From: SG8-4 sp964598225
GTDB lineage: Bacteria; Planctomycetota; Phycisphaerae; Sedimentisphaerales; Anaerobacaceae
Assembly: GCA_964598225.1 (NCBI GenBank)
Contig: CAZRBG010000040.1
Span: forward strand, 1 to 56,569
Direction: 5' to 3'
Length of the DNA stretch: 56,569 bases
A program made the position numbers and the translations under genes. Under the pieces are notes generated by a model, which saw nothing but the letters and a program-made list of their open reading frames with translations, ran no database searches and was not told where the DNA came from. This document shows positions 26,975 to 35,667 of the stretch, one piece after another; position 1 is the stretch's first letter, and each line of letters starts with the position of its first letter.

Positions 26975-29900
26975 TCATTCTCCCGGAGACGGAAGGGCCC
27001 AGGTCCAGTTGGCCGGGTCGTTACCATAATCTGACGTGGTCTTTCTCGTCAGAGAACCGCCATATCCGTCCGGTTGGACGGGCCAGCGATCTATCGAAGC
27101 GGGGCTGTCATCCGGATGCGAGCCGTCGCTGTAGTTGACTCTATCGACACATACATAATAACTCTTGCCGTCGTTGTCTACGTCGGCCGGCATGGAAAAT
27201 TCCAGCTTCTCGCCGGCGTTGCTCAGCCTGCCTTCGTAGGGGCCGAAGATTATCTCGACAGGCACGTTCGGATAACGCACGGAAAAAGCCTCCCGATTCT
27301 TGACGACGAGGATGCGTCCGTCCGGGACTATTGTTACACGAGAATCATTCGGGAAGGTGAGTTCGATGCCGTCAGTGAACTTCCAGCCAAGAGCAATTTC
27401 GGAATCATACAAAGTCACCGGCTGATCCGTGATGTTGTGAATCTCGACGTATTCGTATTGGTCATTGGTGTATGCACTTCCTGCGGGCCAATCGGGATTG
27501 TACATGATTTCACTGATGACTACCGGGCCGACCTTCGGCTCGGAGTTGACGGCGCCCGGGGTAGGGATGCTCATAGCCGCAAAATCGTAGTTGTCCGTGC
27601 CGCTCTTGTCGTAACGGCCGAACGAAACGCCGGCGGCCGACGCTCCGAAATCCTCAGAACTGCGATAGCCGGTCCAGACTCCGTTATGCGCCGAACTCAG
27701 GCAAATCTCTTCGCCGTTTCGGCTCAATCCGAACGGCACGTGAGTACCGGGGTCATTCGTGTTGCCGAAATTAAGATCCTGATAGAGAACAAGGTAATCG
27801 TAAGGTTCTATCACTGTTCCGAAGGGGATTTCGTATTTGGCGAGTAAGTCTTTGTCGTCGCTGAGGAACCATCCGCCGAGGTCTATAGCTTTTCCGGTCG
27901 TATTATGCAGTTCGACCCAGTCCGATGCGCCGGCGGCAGGGTTGGTGAGGACTTCGTTAATCACAATATCACCCGGATTGGGGATAATGGCGCTGTCGTC
28001 GCTTCCCGGAGAACCTCCGGAGTATGCGCTCGAGCGCCACGACTCTTTTTCATTCCAACTGTCCGGATCCGGATTAGCGGCATCGACGATTGTCAGAGAA
28101 AAACCTGCGCCGTCGCAGAGCGAGCGCCATCCATTCTTGTATGTAAAGTCGAGGATTGTCTTGCCCGCAGCATCCTGTAGAGTGATTCTCTCGCCTGCAT
28201 TGTCCAGTCTGCCGGAATATTGTCCGGCCACATTTACGGCTACCGCCTGCCGGCCGGTCTGGTATCGTGCCGCAAAAACTTCCGCATTCCGCACGAGAAC
28301 CACGTGTTCGCCAGGTGCGAGATCGACATCGCCGAAGACGAAGTCTATGCCGTCCGTGAAACTGACCAGATTCAAATTGATCGATTCTGCTGCCGTGTTC
28401 TTCAGTTCTATAAATTCCTCGTTGGGGTCCTGCGGGTTATACATTATCTCGGTGATTCGCAGGTTCTCGGCTACCGGACCGACGGAGAATACGGCTTCGG
28501 TAAGCGCGCTCCACGTTCTGCCGCTTAATGTGCGCGCCTTGACGATGGTGCTATGCGGCAATGTGATCGGTCCGTCGAATTCAAAGACATTGGCCCGGCC
28601 GCTGCTGTCGGTCTCGGCCTGCCCGGCTGATAGCTCGGCGGATATGAAGAATTCCATGTCCTGAGCGGACGAATTGAGGCCTTGAATGGCCAGTACATTG
28701 CTGCCGGATCGAAGGCTGTCGAGTGATGCCGTAATGTCTACGTCCTCGAACTGCAAAGCGACTGAATCCGGTCGCTTACTGTCGGCGTGCGAATTCCAGG
28801 TCGGCGCGCCGGTGAAGTTCCTTCTGGCGATTTCTGTGCCGTTAAGGTAAGCCACAAATCCGTCGTTGTATTTGATCTTCAGGGTCATCAAATCGAGACT
28901 GTCTGGAACGCCATCGAATGTGAATGGGATGCGAACATAACACGTGGCGCTGTTTCGATACATTTGCTGTTCGACGTTGAGGCTGATGAATTCCGTATAC
29001 GTTTGGCTCCTTCGTCTCTCGTAACCGACTCCTCCCGCTCCTGCGGTCGCTGCGGGCCAGCTCGAATCGTCGAAGAATCCGCCGCCCTTCCAATTATCGC
29101 TGAGAGACCGGCCGGGAACGAAAGCGCGTTTGTCGGCGTTCTCAGCCAACAGTGTGATATTGGTTACGTTGATCGGCTGCGGCTTCTCTTCCGGGCGAGG
29201 ATCGGATCCATCCAGGGTGTAGTATACCGACTGAATTCTGCCTTCTCCGGCTATAGTGAGGATATCCCGGTCCGACAGTTGGCCGCCGTGTTTCGCAATG
29301 CCGTTAACGCTGAAATGTGGGCCCGGGGAAGTAAATAATTCTTCGCGGGCGCATTGATCCAGAAAAACGTCGCGTCGGTTCGGGACCCAACCGCTTAGAA
29401 TATATCTATCCATATTGGGAATAACACCCAGCAACTGGTCGTGCAGCTCATTGAACCGTTCTGTGATGTTGGCTTCCGTCAGCGCCCCGTTGTTGAAGAG
29501 ATGTTTGTTCAGATGATCTCCGAACAGGTGCTTGAAATCGTCATTGTCCTTCAGCGCCCGGTAGAACCAGGCGATAGGTGTGCTGAGATTGTTCAGTCCG
29601 GCCGGCTGGGAAGCCCAGCTCGGAAAATCGCTGAATCCGGACTTATTGAGATGGGCGGGCCGGAAAGTGCCCTCTGCATCCCAGACGAAGAATCGCCAAA
29701 CGCCTTCGTCGGAATGTTCCGCCGCGGCCGACCAGTTGTTCTGGGGCCAGTCCCAGTTGGCGGCCCAAAGTTGCAGGATCAGATAGTCGATGAATGCCGG
29801 AATATCGAGTCGCTTGGCCACATATTCATAATGGACGTCCTGCGACAAGTTGTTGTTGCGGGCGTAATTCAGCAGAGCGTTCCAGGATGTAGCATCGCCG

Positions 29901-31399
29901 TCCCGAATGCCGTTCATGGTCATAACATCCCACGGCTTGTCACTGCCGAACCATTCCTGGCAGAAGGCGTCCTTGATGTGTTCGCACGGATTGAAGTAGC
30001 CTTTGTATTCGCCGTTGATAAAGAGATTGGCCATAGTCCCGCCGCTGGAGACGTGTCCCATGTCTTTCTGCAGCCGTCTGATCAATTCATCCTTGATAAA
30101 CGGATTTACCCTGTCGTTGTGGCCCGAGCGAATGACTATGCTTTTGAAGCGTTCGACCTCGAATGGAAAGAGGGGGTACTCGAGCCGGCTCAGGCCGTAT
30201 CTGCCGCGAAAATAGAGCCTGAATGCGATCTTGCCGCTGCCCGTCCAGTAGCCGTTCTGCCTGCGGTAACGCGGACGCATATAGTTGCTGCCGTGTACGC
30301 GGAGGCCGCAATTCACCTGAAAACCGGAATTGTCTTGGGGGAAGATCCACTCGAACGAGACCGGCCGTTCGTATTCGATTCCTCGCTGCATCATGTTGTT
30401 ATGGCTCGACGGGCCGCTTGAGACCCACGTTCCATTGCCGCTGTACGAGCCCCCGACGACAGCCATAACGCCGTCAGGTTCGTAGAATGTCTTTTGTTCG
30501 TCGCCGACAAGAGAAATCAGCGGCAGCGATTTGACCTCGTCGCTTGCATTTAGCACGTATGTGGCTGTCTTCGTTGCCGATTCTTTCCAGCCGGGCTTGA
30601 CGGCCCTGGCCCGCAGGCAGGCGGTGCTGCTAACGCCGATCGGCTCGGTATAGGCTGAACCGGTTGTAATGCGCCCTATACGTTCGTGCGGCACCGAGCC
30701 GTCGAGGGTATAATAGATGGTGGCGCCTTCGGTTTCGGTGGCGATTGTTACCCTGAAAGGCCTTTCATAAAAACCGCGTTCGTGGCTGAATTGGGGGGTC
30801 TCGACCTCTCCGAGGTATGCGGCGTCGTTTTGTGCGCCCGGTGTTGCGTTGACAAGAAACCGCACATTTTCATCCGCATCCGGATATCTGCCGAACGACA
30901 TGTCCGTTGTCTGGTCGCCGAATTCGAGGCTGTCAATCAGAGTGCTGCCGTCGGTGGAGAACAGAGCGATTTCCTCACCCTCGGCGTCGAGCTTGAAGTT
31001 TGCGTGCAGGCCAAAATCGCCTACGTTATCATCCGCCCATATCAATAGATAGCCACCCGCGCCGATAGTGGTTGCCGCCGGGTTGTTGGCAGGGACCTGC
31101 CACTTCACGGGATCGTCTATATTATCGGTCAAATACATACCTCCCACGTCGATCGGCTCGGGGCCGGCGTTGTATATTTCGATCCAGTCGTCGTATTCAC
31201 CCTGCGGATCGCGAATGGAAGTCCGATTGGAGGCCATGACCTCGTTGATTATAAGCGGTAAGCCCAGCTCATTCCACTCCCCCGCGAACAGGGCGATTTC
31301 CGAACCATCCGGATCAACGGAGGAGTCGTATGCTTTGGCAGAGCCAACTACTAATACCGCGGCCACTATGACCGGCATGATTATTCTATATCTGAACAC
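26975..31399 (-). CDS. Giant secreted lamin-tail/CotH-kinase/CHB_HEX_C protein (paralogue 2)
   Basis: 1474 residues. The GTG at 31399 is chosen because GAGGAAGG lies 9 bases upstream; an ATG at residue 8 has no such site. The signal peptide ends near SAKA. The domain order matches paralogue 1: LTD (NEVMASNRT, DDWIEIYNAG), CHB_HEX_C-like (ATIYYTLDGSVP), CotH-like domain with a different core (YKGYFNPCEHIKDAFCQEWFG, FFVWDAEGTF), a second YYTLDGSDP module, galactose-binding-like segment (NDGFVAYLNGTEIARRN) and three LTDs ending SLTRKTTSDYGNDPANW. The C-terminal third is far more similar to paralogue 1 than the CotH parts are, which suggests domain exchange or gene conversion. No dockerin or sorting tail is seen. 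Confidence 0.88.
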   Translation of the reverse strand: MFRYRIIMPVIVAAVLVVGSAKAYDSSVDPDGSEIALFAGEWNELGLPLIINEVMASNRTSIRDPQGEYDDWIEIYNAGPEPIDVGGMYLTDNIDDPVKWQVPANNPAATTIGAGGYLLIWADDNVGDFGLHANFKLDAEGEEIALFSTDGSTLIDSLEFGDQTTDMSFGRYPDADENVRFLVNATPGAQNDAAYLGEVETPQFSHERGFYERPFRVTIATETEGATIYYTLDGSVPHERIGRITTGSAYTEPIGVSSTACLRARAVKPGWKESATKTATYVLNASDEVKSLPLISLVGDEQKTFYEPDGVMAVVGGSYSGNGTWVSSGPSSHNNMMQRGIEYERPVSFEWIFPQDNSGFQVNCGLRVHGSNYMRPRYRRQNGYWTGSGKIAFRLYFRGRYGLSRLEYPLFPFEVERFKSIVIRSGHNDRVNPFIKDELIRRLQKDMGHVSSGGTMANLFINGEYKGYFNPCEHIKDAFCQEWFGSDKPWDVMTMNGIRDGDATSWNALLNYARNNNLSQDVHYEYVAKRLDIPAFIDYLILQLWAANWDWPQNNWSAAAEHSDEGVWRFFVWDAEGTFRPAHLNKSGFSDFPSWASQPAGLNNLSTPIAWFYRALKDNDDFKHLFGDHLNKHLFNNGALTEANITERFNELHDQLLGVIPNMDRYILSGWVPNRRDVFLDQCAREELFTSPGPHFSVNGIAKHGGQLSDRDILTIAGEGRIQSVYYTLDGSDPRPEEKPQPINVTNITLLAENADKRAFVPGRSLSDNWKGGGFFDDSSWPAATAGAGGVGYERRRSQTYTEFISLNVEQQMYRNSATCYVRIPFTFDGVPDSLDLMTLKIKYNDGFVAYLNGTEIARRNFTGAPTWNSHADSKRPDSVALQFEDVDITASLDSLRSGSNVLAIQGLNSSAQDMEFFISAELSAGQAETDSSGRANVFEFDGPITLPHSTIVKARTLSGRTWSALTEAVFSVGPVAENLRITEIMYNPQDPNEEFIELKNTAAESINLNLVSFTDGIDFVFGDVDLAPGEHVVLVRNAEVFAARYQTGRQAVAVNVAGQYSGRLDNAGERITLQDAAGKTILDFTYKNGWRSLCDGAGFSLTIVDAANPDPDSWNEKESWRSSAYSGGSPGSDDSAIIPNPGDIVINEVLTNPAAGASDWVELHNTTGKAIDLGGWFLSDDKDLLAKYEIPFGTVIEPYDYLVLYQDLNFGNTNDPGTHVPFGLSRNGEEICLSSAHNGVWTGYRSSEDFGASAAGVSFGRYDKSGTDNYDFAAMSIPTPGAVNSEPKVGPVVISEIMYNPDWPAGSAYTNDQYEYVEIHNITDQPVTLYDSEIALGWKFTDGIELTFPNDSRVTIVPDGRILVVKNREAFSVRYPNVPVEIIFGPYEGRLSNAGEKLEFSMPADVDNDGKSYYVCVDRVNYSDGSHPDDSPASIDRWPVQPDGYGGSLTRKTTSDYGNDPANWTWALPSPGE

Positions 31400-31433
31400 T
31401 GTATAATACCTTCCTCAATTGCTGATTGGAGCG

Positions 31434-31532
31434 GTTTGTAGTGTACCCGTAAGGGCATTTCCTACTGATGTCTCAGGTTGTTGCTACAGCGAAACGCACT
31501 CGCTCCTAACGCCTTACGGCGCCACTACAAAC
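31434..31532. repeat. Double-hairpin palindromic repeat, family A copy 3 (with 45-bp internal insert)
   Basis: Perfectly inverted 10-base ends GTTTGTAGTG and CACTACAAAC enclose ACCC-GTAA-GGGC and CGCC-TTAC-GGCG, separated by about 45 bases of unrelated sequence. It sits just upstream of paralogue 2, between it and the end of the Bat-type operon. The rest of the 31400-31648 gap shows nothing else. Confidence 0.75.
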
Positions 31533-31648
31533 GGAAATTGCAATTATTACGACGACGAACTACCCTATTGTAACATATTTGCCGGTATATTGATAGGGGG
31601 CTTTTCAGGTGGTGGTCCGTAGGATTCCAGGAACCATTCTCGGACGAC

Positions 31649-32548
31649 TCAGTGCGACATGGCGTACATTATGATGTTTATTCCCATTTGGATTGCTTTT
31701 TCGTAACCGGCTCTGCCGAAGGTAATGCCGCGACTGTCGCACCAGCCGCAGTGAAGATCGGTCGAACTCAGAAATATCGCGAGTCGATCGCCTATAAATA
31801 CTCCTCTTGCGCCGTGGTTTTGGCCGTGCCCGCGCATGTGCGGCATCGGTGACTGGTTGGGCCGTCTGAAACCTCGTGCAGGGAACGTGGGAATTATTTG
31901 CTGAAATGACGGCAGGCCGGTCTCGCCGAGGTCGTAAACGTTGTGGAATACCTCGTGTTCGGACCTTATGTGCCTGACCGCACCGCTGCCGAAGACCTCT
32001 TCAAGAAGTGCATAAGAGCTTTGGTAGAAGAAATCTCCGCCGTTTCCGACGACACAGTCATCCATAAACAGAAATCCACCTCGTGAAATGTATTCTTTCA
32101 GATTGGCTTTCTCTCTGTCGTTAAACTGGTAGTGGTTTTCTCCGGTCATGAAAAGGAAAGGATACTTCTCGATATCTTCAAGGTGCTCAAAGCTGACCAC
32201 CGCATTTAGCTGGCCTTCGGCAGCCGATTGAGGGTGCCAGTCGAATGCCTGCCGTACGGGCTTGGTCTTGCATCTTATGATCGAGCTGAGTTCTCGCAGC
32301 AGATTCGCATCGCCGCCGGGGCGGACGTTCCATTGATCGACTTCTCTTTTTTCGTGCCTGAACCTGACTCGGGGCATCAGAAAGTCATATTTGTCGAGAT
32401 CGTCCGGGCCGTTGTTCGGATAACCGTCCGAACGTAAACCGTTGGCTGCTGAGCCGACTTCCGTCGCCGCCAATGTGAGACCGGTGACTATGCCGCCTGA
32501 TTTTCTCAAAAATTGTCTTCGGCTTATACGTTCGTATTGTTTCTTCAT
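31649..32548 (-). CDS. Tat-exported DUF4159 protein
   Basis: 299 residues. The N-terminus ISRRQFLRKSGGIVTGLTLAA is a twin-arginine signal. The mature region follows DUF4159: YDFLMPRVRFRHE, NLLRELSSIIRCKT, PFLFMTGENHYQF, YISRGGFLFMDDC and IFLSSTDLHCGW, a fold related to class I glutamine-amidotransferases without an evident catalytic triad. In many bacteria DUF4159 domains are found with MoxR/Bat-type von Willebrand proteins, which matches its place here as the last gene of the operon, 6 bases after the caspase-like gene. The function is unknown; an envelope assembly or carbohydrate-binding role is possible. Confidence 0.85.
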   Translation of the reverse strand: MKKQYERISRRQFLRKSGGIVTGLTLAATEVGSAANGLRSDGYPNNGPDDLDKYDFLMPRVRFRHEKREVDQWNVRPGGDANLLRELSSIIRCKTKPVRQAFDWHPQSAAEGQLNAVVSFEHLEDIEKYPFLFMTGENHYQFNDREKANLKEYISRGGFLFMDDCVVGNGGDFFYQSSYALLEEVFGSGAVRHIRSEHEVFHNVYDLGETGLPSFQQIIPTFPARGFRRPNQSPMPHMRGHGQNHGARGVFIGDRLAIFLSSTDLHCGWCDSRGITFGRAGYEKAIQMGINIIMYAMSH

Positions 32549-32554
32549 GGAAAG

Positions 32555-33373
32555 TTACTCCTCAATTTTGGCTCGAATAAAGAACTTCGAAGCTCCGGCT
32601 CCGTCGCTTCCGCTTACCTTGTATTTCCAGGGCTGCTCGGTTGCCTTGCCGTCGCCGTTGTCTTCCAAAATCGGGGTTTCGGTCTTCAGCAGGCCCATTC
32701 GGCGATAGAAGTCGTCCAGTTTCTTCGAAGCGGCGGTAAAAGCTTCCAGAAGCGAAACCTTGCCGTCATTGTTGGTATCGCTGTGAGTGTCGGCCAGAGC
32801 AGGAACGAAATACTCGCTGAATCGTGTACTGTAAGGTTGTTCGGTTTTGCTGCCGGCGATGATGATTCGATCCGGCCCGGACAGAGTCTCAACCGCCAGC
32901 CCGGCGCCGGGACAATCCAGAACGATGAGCATCGAAGAGACTTTGATCCGACTCAACCACTGCGTCAGCTTTTTGTGCGTTGTGTCGGGGCCGGGCAGAT
33001 TGAGACGCAGTTTACCGTCGACGATGTTCGCCTGGCCTACGTAATAAAATAGAAATTTGTCCTCAGCTTTAACAGCAGCGGCGAACTCATCGATTCTCGC
33101 CTTCAGATTCTTGGCCGATGAAACTTGCGAGTCGTTCTCAACGAGCGACCTGCTGTTGGCCAGCATGGCCAATCTGTCGCTGTTTATAGAAGCATTTTCG
33201 AGAAGGAAACTCCGCAGATCTACGAGCGCCTTATCTTTTGTCTGGCGATCTTTGGTGTTTTTGTTTATGCCGGTTAAAAGCAAAGCATGTATTTTGCTTT
33301 TTTCGCCCGACTTGCCGAGGCAGGGGAGCATGCCTGCAACTATCAGGATTGTCGCTGCAATTAATCTTTTCAT
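32555..33373 (-). CDS. Degenerate caspase-like (clan CD) secreted protein in the Bat-type operon
   Basis: 272 residues from the ATG at 33373; the reading to 33475 overlaps the preceding gene. A signal peptide (ILIVAGMLPCLG) precedes a caspase/C13-like alpha/beta fold: HALLLTGINKN, the helix NLKARIDEFAAAV, FLFYYVGQAN and SMLIVLDCPGAG. In active members the Tyr-x-Gly-His motif carries the catalytic His and Asp-x-Cys-x-x-Gly the Cys. Here the His position reads Gln115 (YVGQAN), and the Cys is shifted by one (DCPGAG, residue 154), so hydrolysis is doubtful. A C-terminal stretch DTNNDGKVSLLEAF looks like a single EF-hand/dockerin loop. It is 17 bases after the VWA gene, so it is probably a structural partner of the operon. 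Confidence 0.65.
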   Translation of the reverse strand: MKRLIAATILIVAGMLPCLGKSGEKSKIHALLLTGINKNTKDRQTKDKALVDLRSFLLENASINSDRLAMLANSRSLVENDSQVSSAKNLKARIDEFAAAVKAEDKFLFYYVGQANIVDGKLRLNLPGPDTTHKKLTQWLSRIKVSSMLIVLDCPGAGLAVETLSGPDRIIIAGSKTEQPYSTRFSEYFVPALADTHSDTNNDGKVSLLEAFTAASKKLDDFYRRMGLLKTETPILEDNGDGKATEQPWKYKVSGSDGAGASKFFIRAKIEE

Positions 33374-33390
33374 ATTTGTCGTCAAGCCTT

Positions 33391-35667
33391 TCAAACCAAA
33401 CCGATTGATCGTCTTATGTACCAGCTCAAACACAGCAGCGTGCAGAGCAGTGCAAGCAGAAACCAATTGGGCCATACGCTTGTCATTCTGCGTGAACCGA
33501 CAGTTCCGGAGGGGGCTTCGAAAATCCGATCGGCCTTCTCTCTGATATCATCTGTATGGTAATACTTTCCATTAACCCTTTCCGCCAGCTCCTGCAGGAA
33601 CTGTTCGTCCAGGTCTGTGTTTGTCATTTCGGAGCTCACAGGCGACAGTTCCACTGCAACGGTCTTTTCGCCCAGAAAGACGCCGTCAAGCTCGGCCTGG
33701 GCCGTCGCCACGAGCGTCTGGCTGTTCTTGTCCTCGACTAATGCTTCGTAATACCCCCGCCTGCGGTCCTCCATGCTAATGACCCGATCTCCTATGCTCA
33801 GCAGGACGTTGGCGCCGCCCACCGGCTTAAACGAATCGTCGCAGACGTACGCCCGAAACCTCACCTTATCAGCTTGCCCCTCGGGGCGTTCGGCGAACAA
33901 CTCTATTGTCGATTCGCGTTTGGTTACCTTGCCCAGATGAGCCGTCAATCCCGCCATCGTCTTGTAGAGCAATCCGCCGTCGAGGTCTTCGCGATACCAC
34001 CGATACAGCTTGGAGGCGTTGAGCAGACAAACCCTTCCGCGTCCGATCCTGTGAATGGCAACTACGGGTGTATCCTTAACGGCCGCGAGCGTCGTGGCGG
34101 CCGGTTTGCTGTAAGGGACCCGGTAGTACGGCAAAGTCGGTTCATCATAATCTTCAAGGTCTTCCACTCCGATGACGTTACTGTCAATTCCCTCGAGGGT
34201 CAGCTCCAGCTTGGCAGCAGTGTCGGGCCAGATAGTTGGCTCGTCCGTATCGAAAATAATCGGGACGAGCGCTTTTGCCTTCTGGTTTACCCATGCCGCC
34301 GGCCCTGAGTCAACCTTACCCGGCAACAGGATCAATCCTCCTCCTCTATCGACGACGAAGCTGTACAAGCCATCGACCTGGACCTTCGTCAAGGCGGCCA
34401 TGTCGCAGGGGCCGAGGACTATGACGTCATACTCGTAGAATCCGCGCCGATTGCTCGGCAATTTGACGTACCCGCATACGTTCGATGCCTTTTCGGCCAG
34501 CGCCGGCGATCTGATGACGTCCAGGCTCAGGTCGAGCTGAATTTTGCTGTCTCTGGATAGAGCCTGCCGAACCTTCCCGATGTTGAAGTTGGCCACCTGC
34601 GAATAGAGCAGGACCTTGAGCCTGGTTTGCTCGACGACCTCGATCACTGTGCTGCGAATGTTGTTTGCCCGGTTCACCTCCCTTTCGAGCACCTTTGCAC
34701 GAGCCGTGTAAACATAACTGCCGAGGCTGTCGGCGCCGATTGCAAATTCCATTTTCACATTCTTATCGGAAGAACCGTTTATCGCGTACTTCTGAGCAAA
34801 GACATTGGCGGGAATCTGTCGGGAATCTATAACTAAGTCGTCTTTGAGCAGCTCCACGGTAACTTGCTCGTGCCGGAGGTTTCTCGCTGCAATCTCGACA
34901 GTGATACTGCAGGCGGTGTTGATTGCCATTAGCGGCGGAGAATCTATTGATGTGACCGCTATGTCGACGGGCTTGTCCCTTGATCCGACGCCGACAAGCA
35001 CCGTCTGGAAAGCCTTATCTGCGAGAGGAAGATATGTGTCGATGTTCTTGTCGTCGGCCTGTCCGTCCGTGAAAATGACGGCTCCAACGACGTTGTCTTT
35101 ACCAGGTAGGGTGGGGCTTGCCCCGCCGATTGATGATGGTGGGGCAAGCCCCGCCCTACGACTCTCTGGATCGCCGGCTGCGAGGTGGGCATCGGAACGG
35201 CCGTATCTGCTCATCGCTGTAAATATGCTATGCATGTCCGTCCTGGTGCCCCAGCGTTTGAGGAAATTCGGCGAGCCGCTGTGATAGCTTTCACTGTCGA
35301 ATCCGAATATTCTGTACCCCGTGTCGTCAACGTCGGCCGATTGAAATTTCTCGTCAAATACTTCGAGAGCCTTGTCGAGCCGGTTTGACCGACCGTCTTC
35401 GATTAGGGACATGCTCTCGCTTGTGTCGAAAAGAGCCAGCACGGTATTTTTCGACGATGTCTTGCTGACCTTTGGCCGCGACGGATTCCAGAGAATCAGA
35501 AGCAGGATCAGGATCGAGCCGTACTGGAGCAGGATCAGCGGCAATTTGTAGCGGCGCAGCTTCGCGTGCCGCATCTCCCCCATGCGGAAGGCAAAGACAG
35601 TCAATGCGGCAAGGACCGCCACAAGTAACACTGCAACAAGATGTCCCGGATAGTCTACGAATATCAT
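33391..35667 (-). CDS. Membrane-anchored VWA protein of the MoxR/Bat-type operon
   Basis: 758 residues. The ATG at 35667 overlaps the DUF4175 stop as ATGA; the frame upstream is antisense noise. Two N-terminal helices (about 8-28, 42-62) precede a von Willebrand A domain with the MIDAS motif DTSES in VLALFDTSESMS and the later GAVIFTDGQAD. The periplasmic region continues with a glutamine-amidotransferase-like segment (VIVLGPCDMAAL, DRGGGLILLPG), and one C-terminal helix (WFLLALLCTLLCLSWY) closes the chain. Residues about 170-188 (RRAGLAPPSSIGGASPTLPG) derive from a palindromic repeat at 35106-35159 read in frame, inside the VWA domain. The likely role is a MoxR-dependent envelope complex, as for Bat proteins. 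Confidence 0.85.
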   Translation of the reverse strand: MIFVDYPGHLVAVLLVAVLAALTVFAFRMGEMRHAKLRRYKLPLILLQYGSILILLLILWNPSRPKVSKTSSKNTVLALFDTSESMSLIEDGRSNRLDKALEVFDEKFQSADVDDTGYRIFGFDSESYHSGSPNFLKRWGTRTDMHSIFTAMSRYGRSDAHLAAGDPESRRAGLAPPSSIGGASPTLPGKDNVVGAVIFTDGQADDKNIDTYLPLADKAFQTVLVGVGSRDKPVDIAVTSIDSPPLMAINTACSITVEIAARNLRHEQVTVELLKDDLVIDSRQIPANVFAQKYAINGSSDKNVKMEFAIGADSLGSYVYTARAKVLEREVNRANNIRSTVIEVVEQTRLKVLLYSQVANFNIGKVRQALSRDSKIQLDLSLDVIRSPALAEKASNVCGYVKLPSNRRGFYEYDVIVLGPCDMAALTKVQVDGLYSFVVDRGGGLILLPGKVDSGPAAWVNQKAKALVPIIFDTDEPTIWPDTAAKLELTLEGIDSNVIGVEDLEDYDEPTLPYYRVPYSKPAATTLAAVKDTPVVAIHRIGRGRVCLLNASKLYRWYREDLDGGLLYKTMAGLTAHLGKVTKRESTIELFAERPEGQADKVRFRAYVCDDSFKPVGGANVLLSIGDRVISMEDRRRGYYEALVEDKNSQTLVATAQAELDGVFLGEKTVAVELSPVSSEMTNTDLDEQFLQELAERVNGKYYHTDDIREKADRIFEAPSGTVGSRRMTSVWPNWFLLALLCTLLCLSWYIRRSIGLV
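35106..35159. repeat. Palindromic repeat (family E) translated inside the VWA gene
   Basis: The 22-base arms begin GTAGGGTGGGGC and end CCCCGCCCTAC, matching with two mismatches around a 10-base loop. Each arm also contains its own mini-hairpin (GGGGC-TT-GCCCC and GGGGC-AA-GCCCC). A broken copy of the same family is at 43462-43507. Confidence 0.75.
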
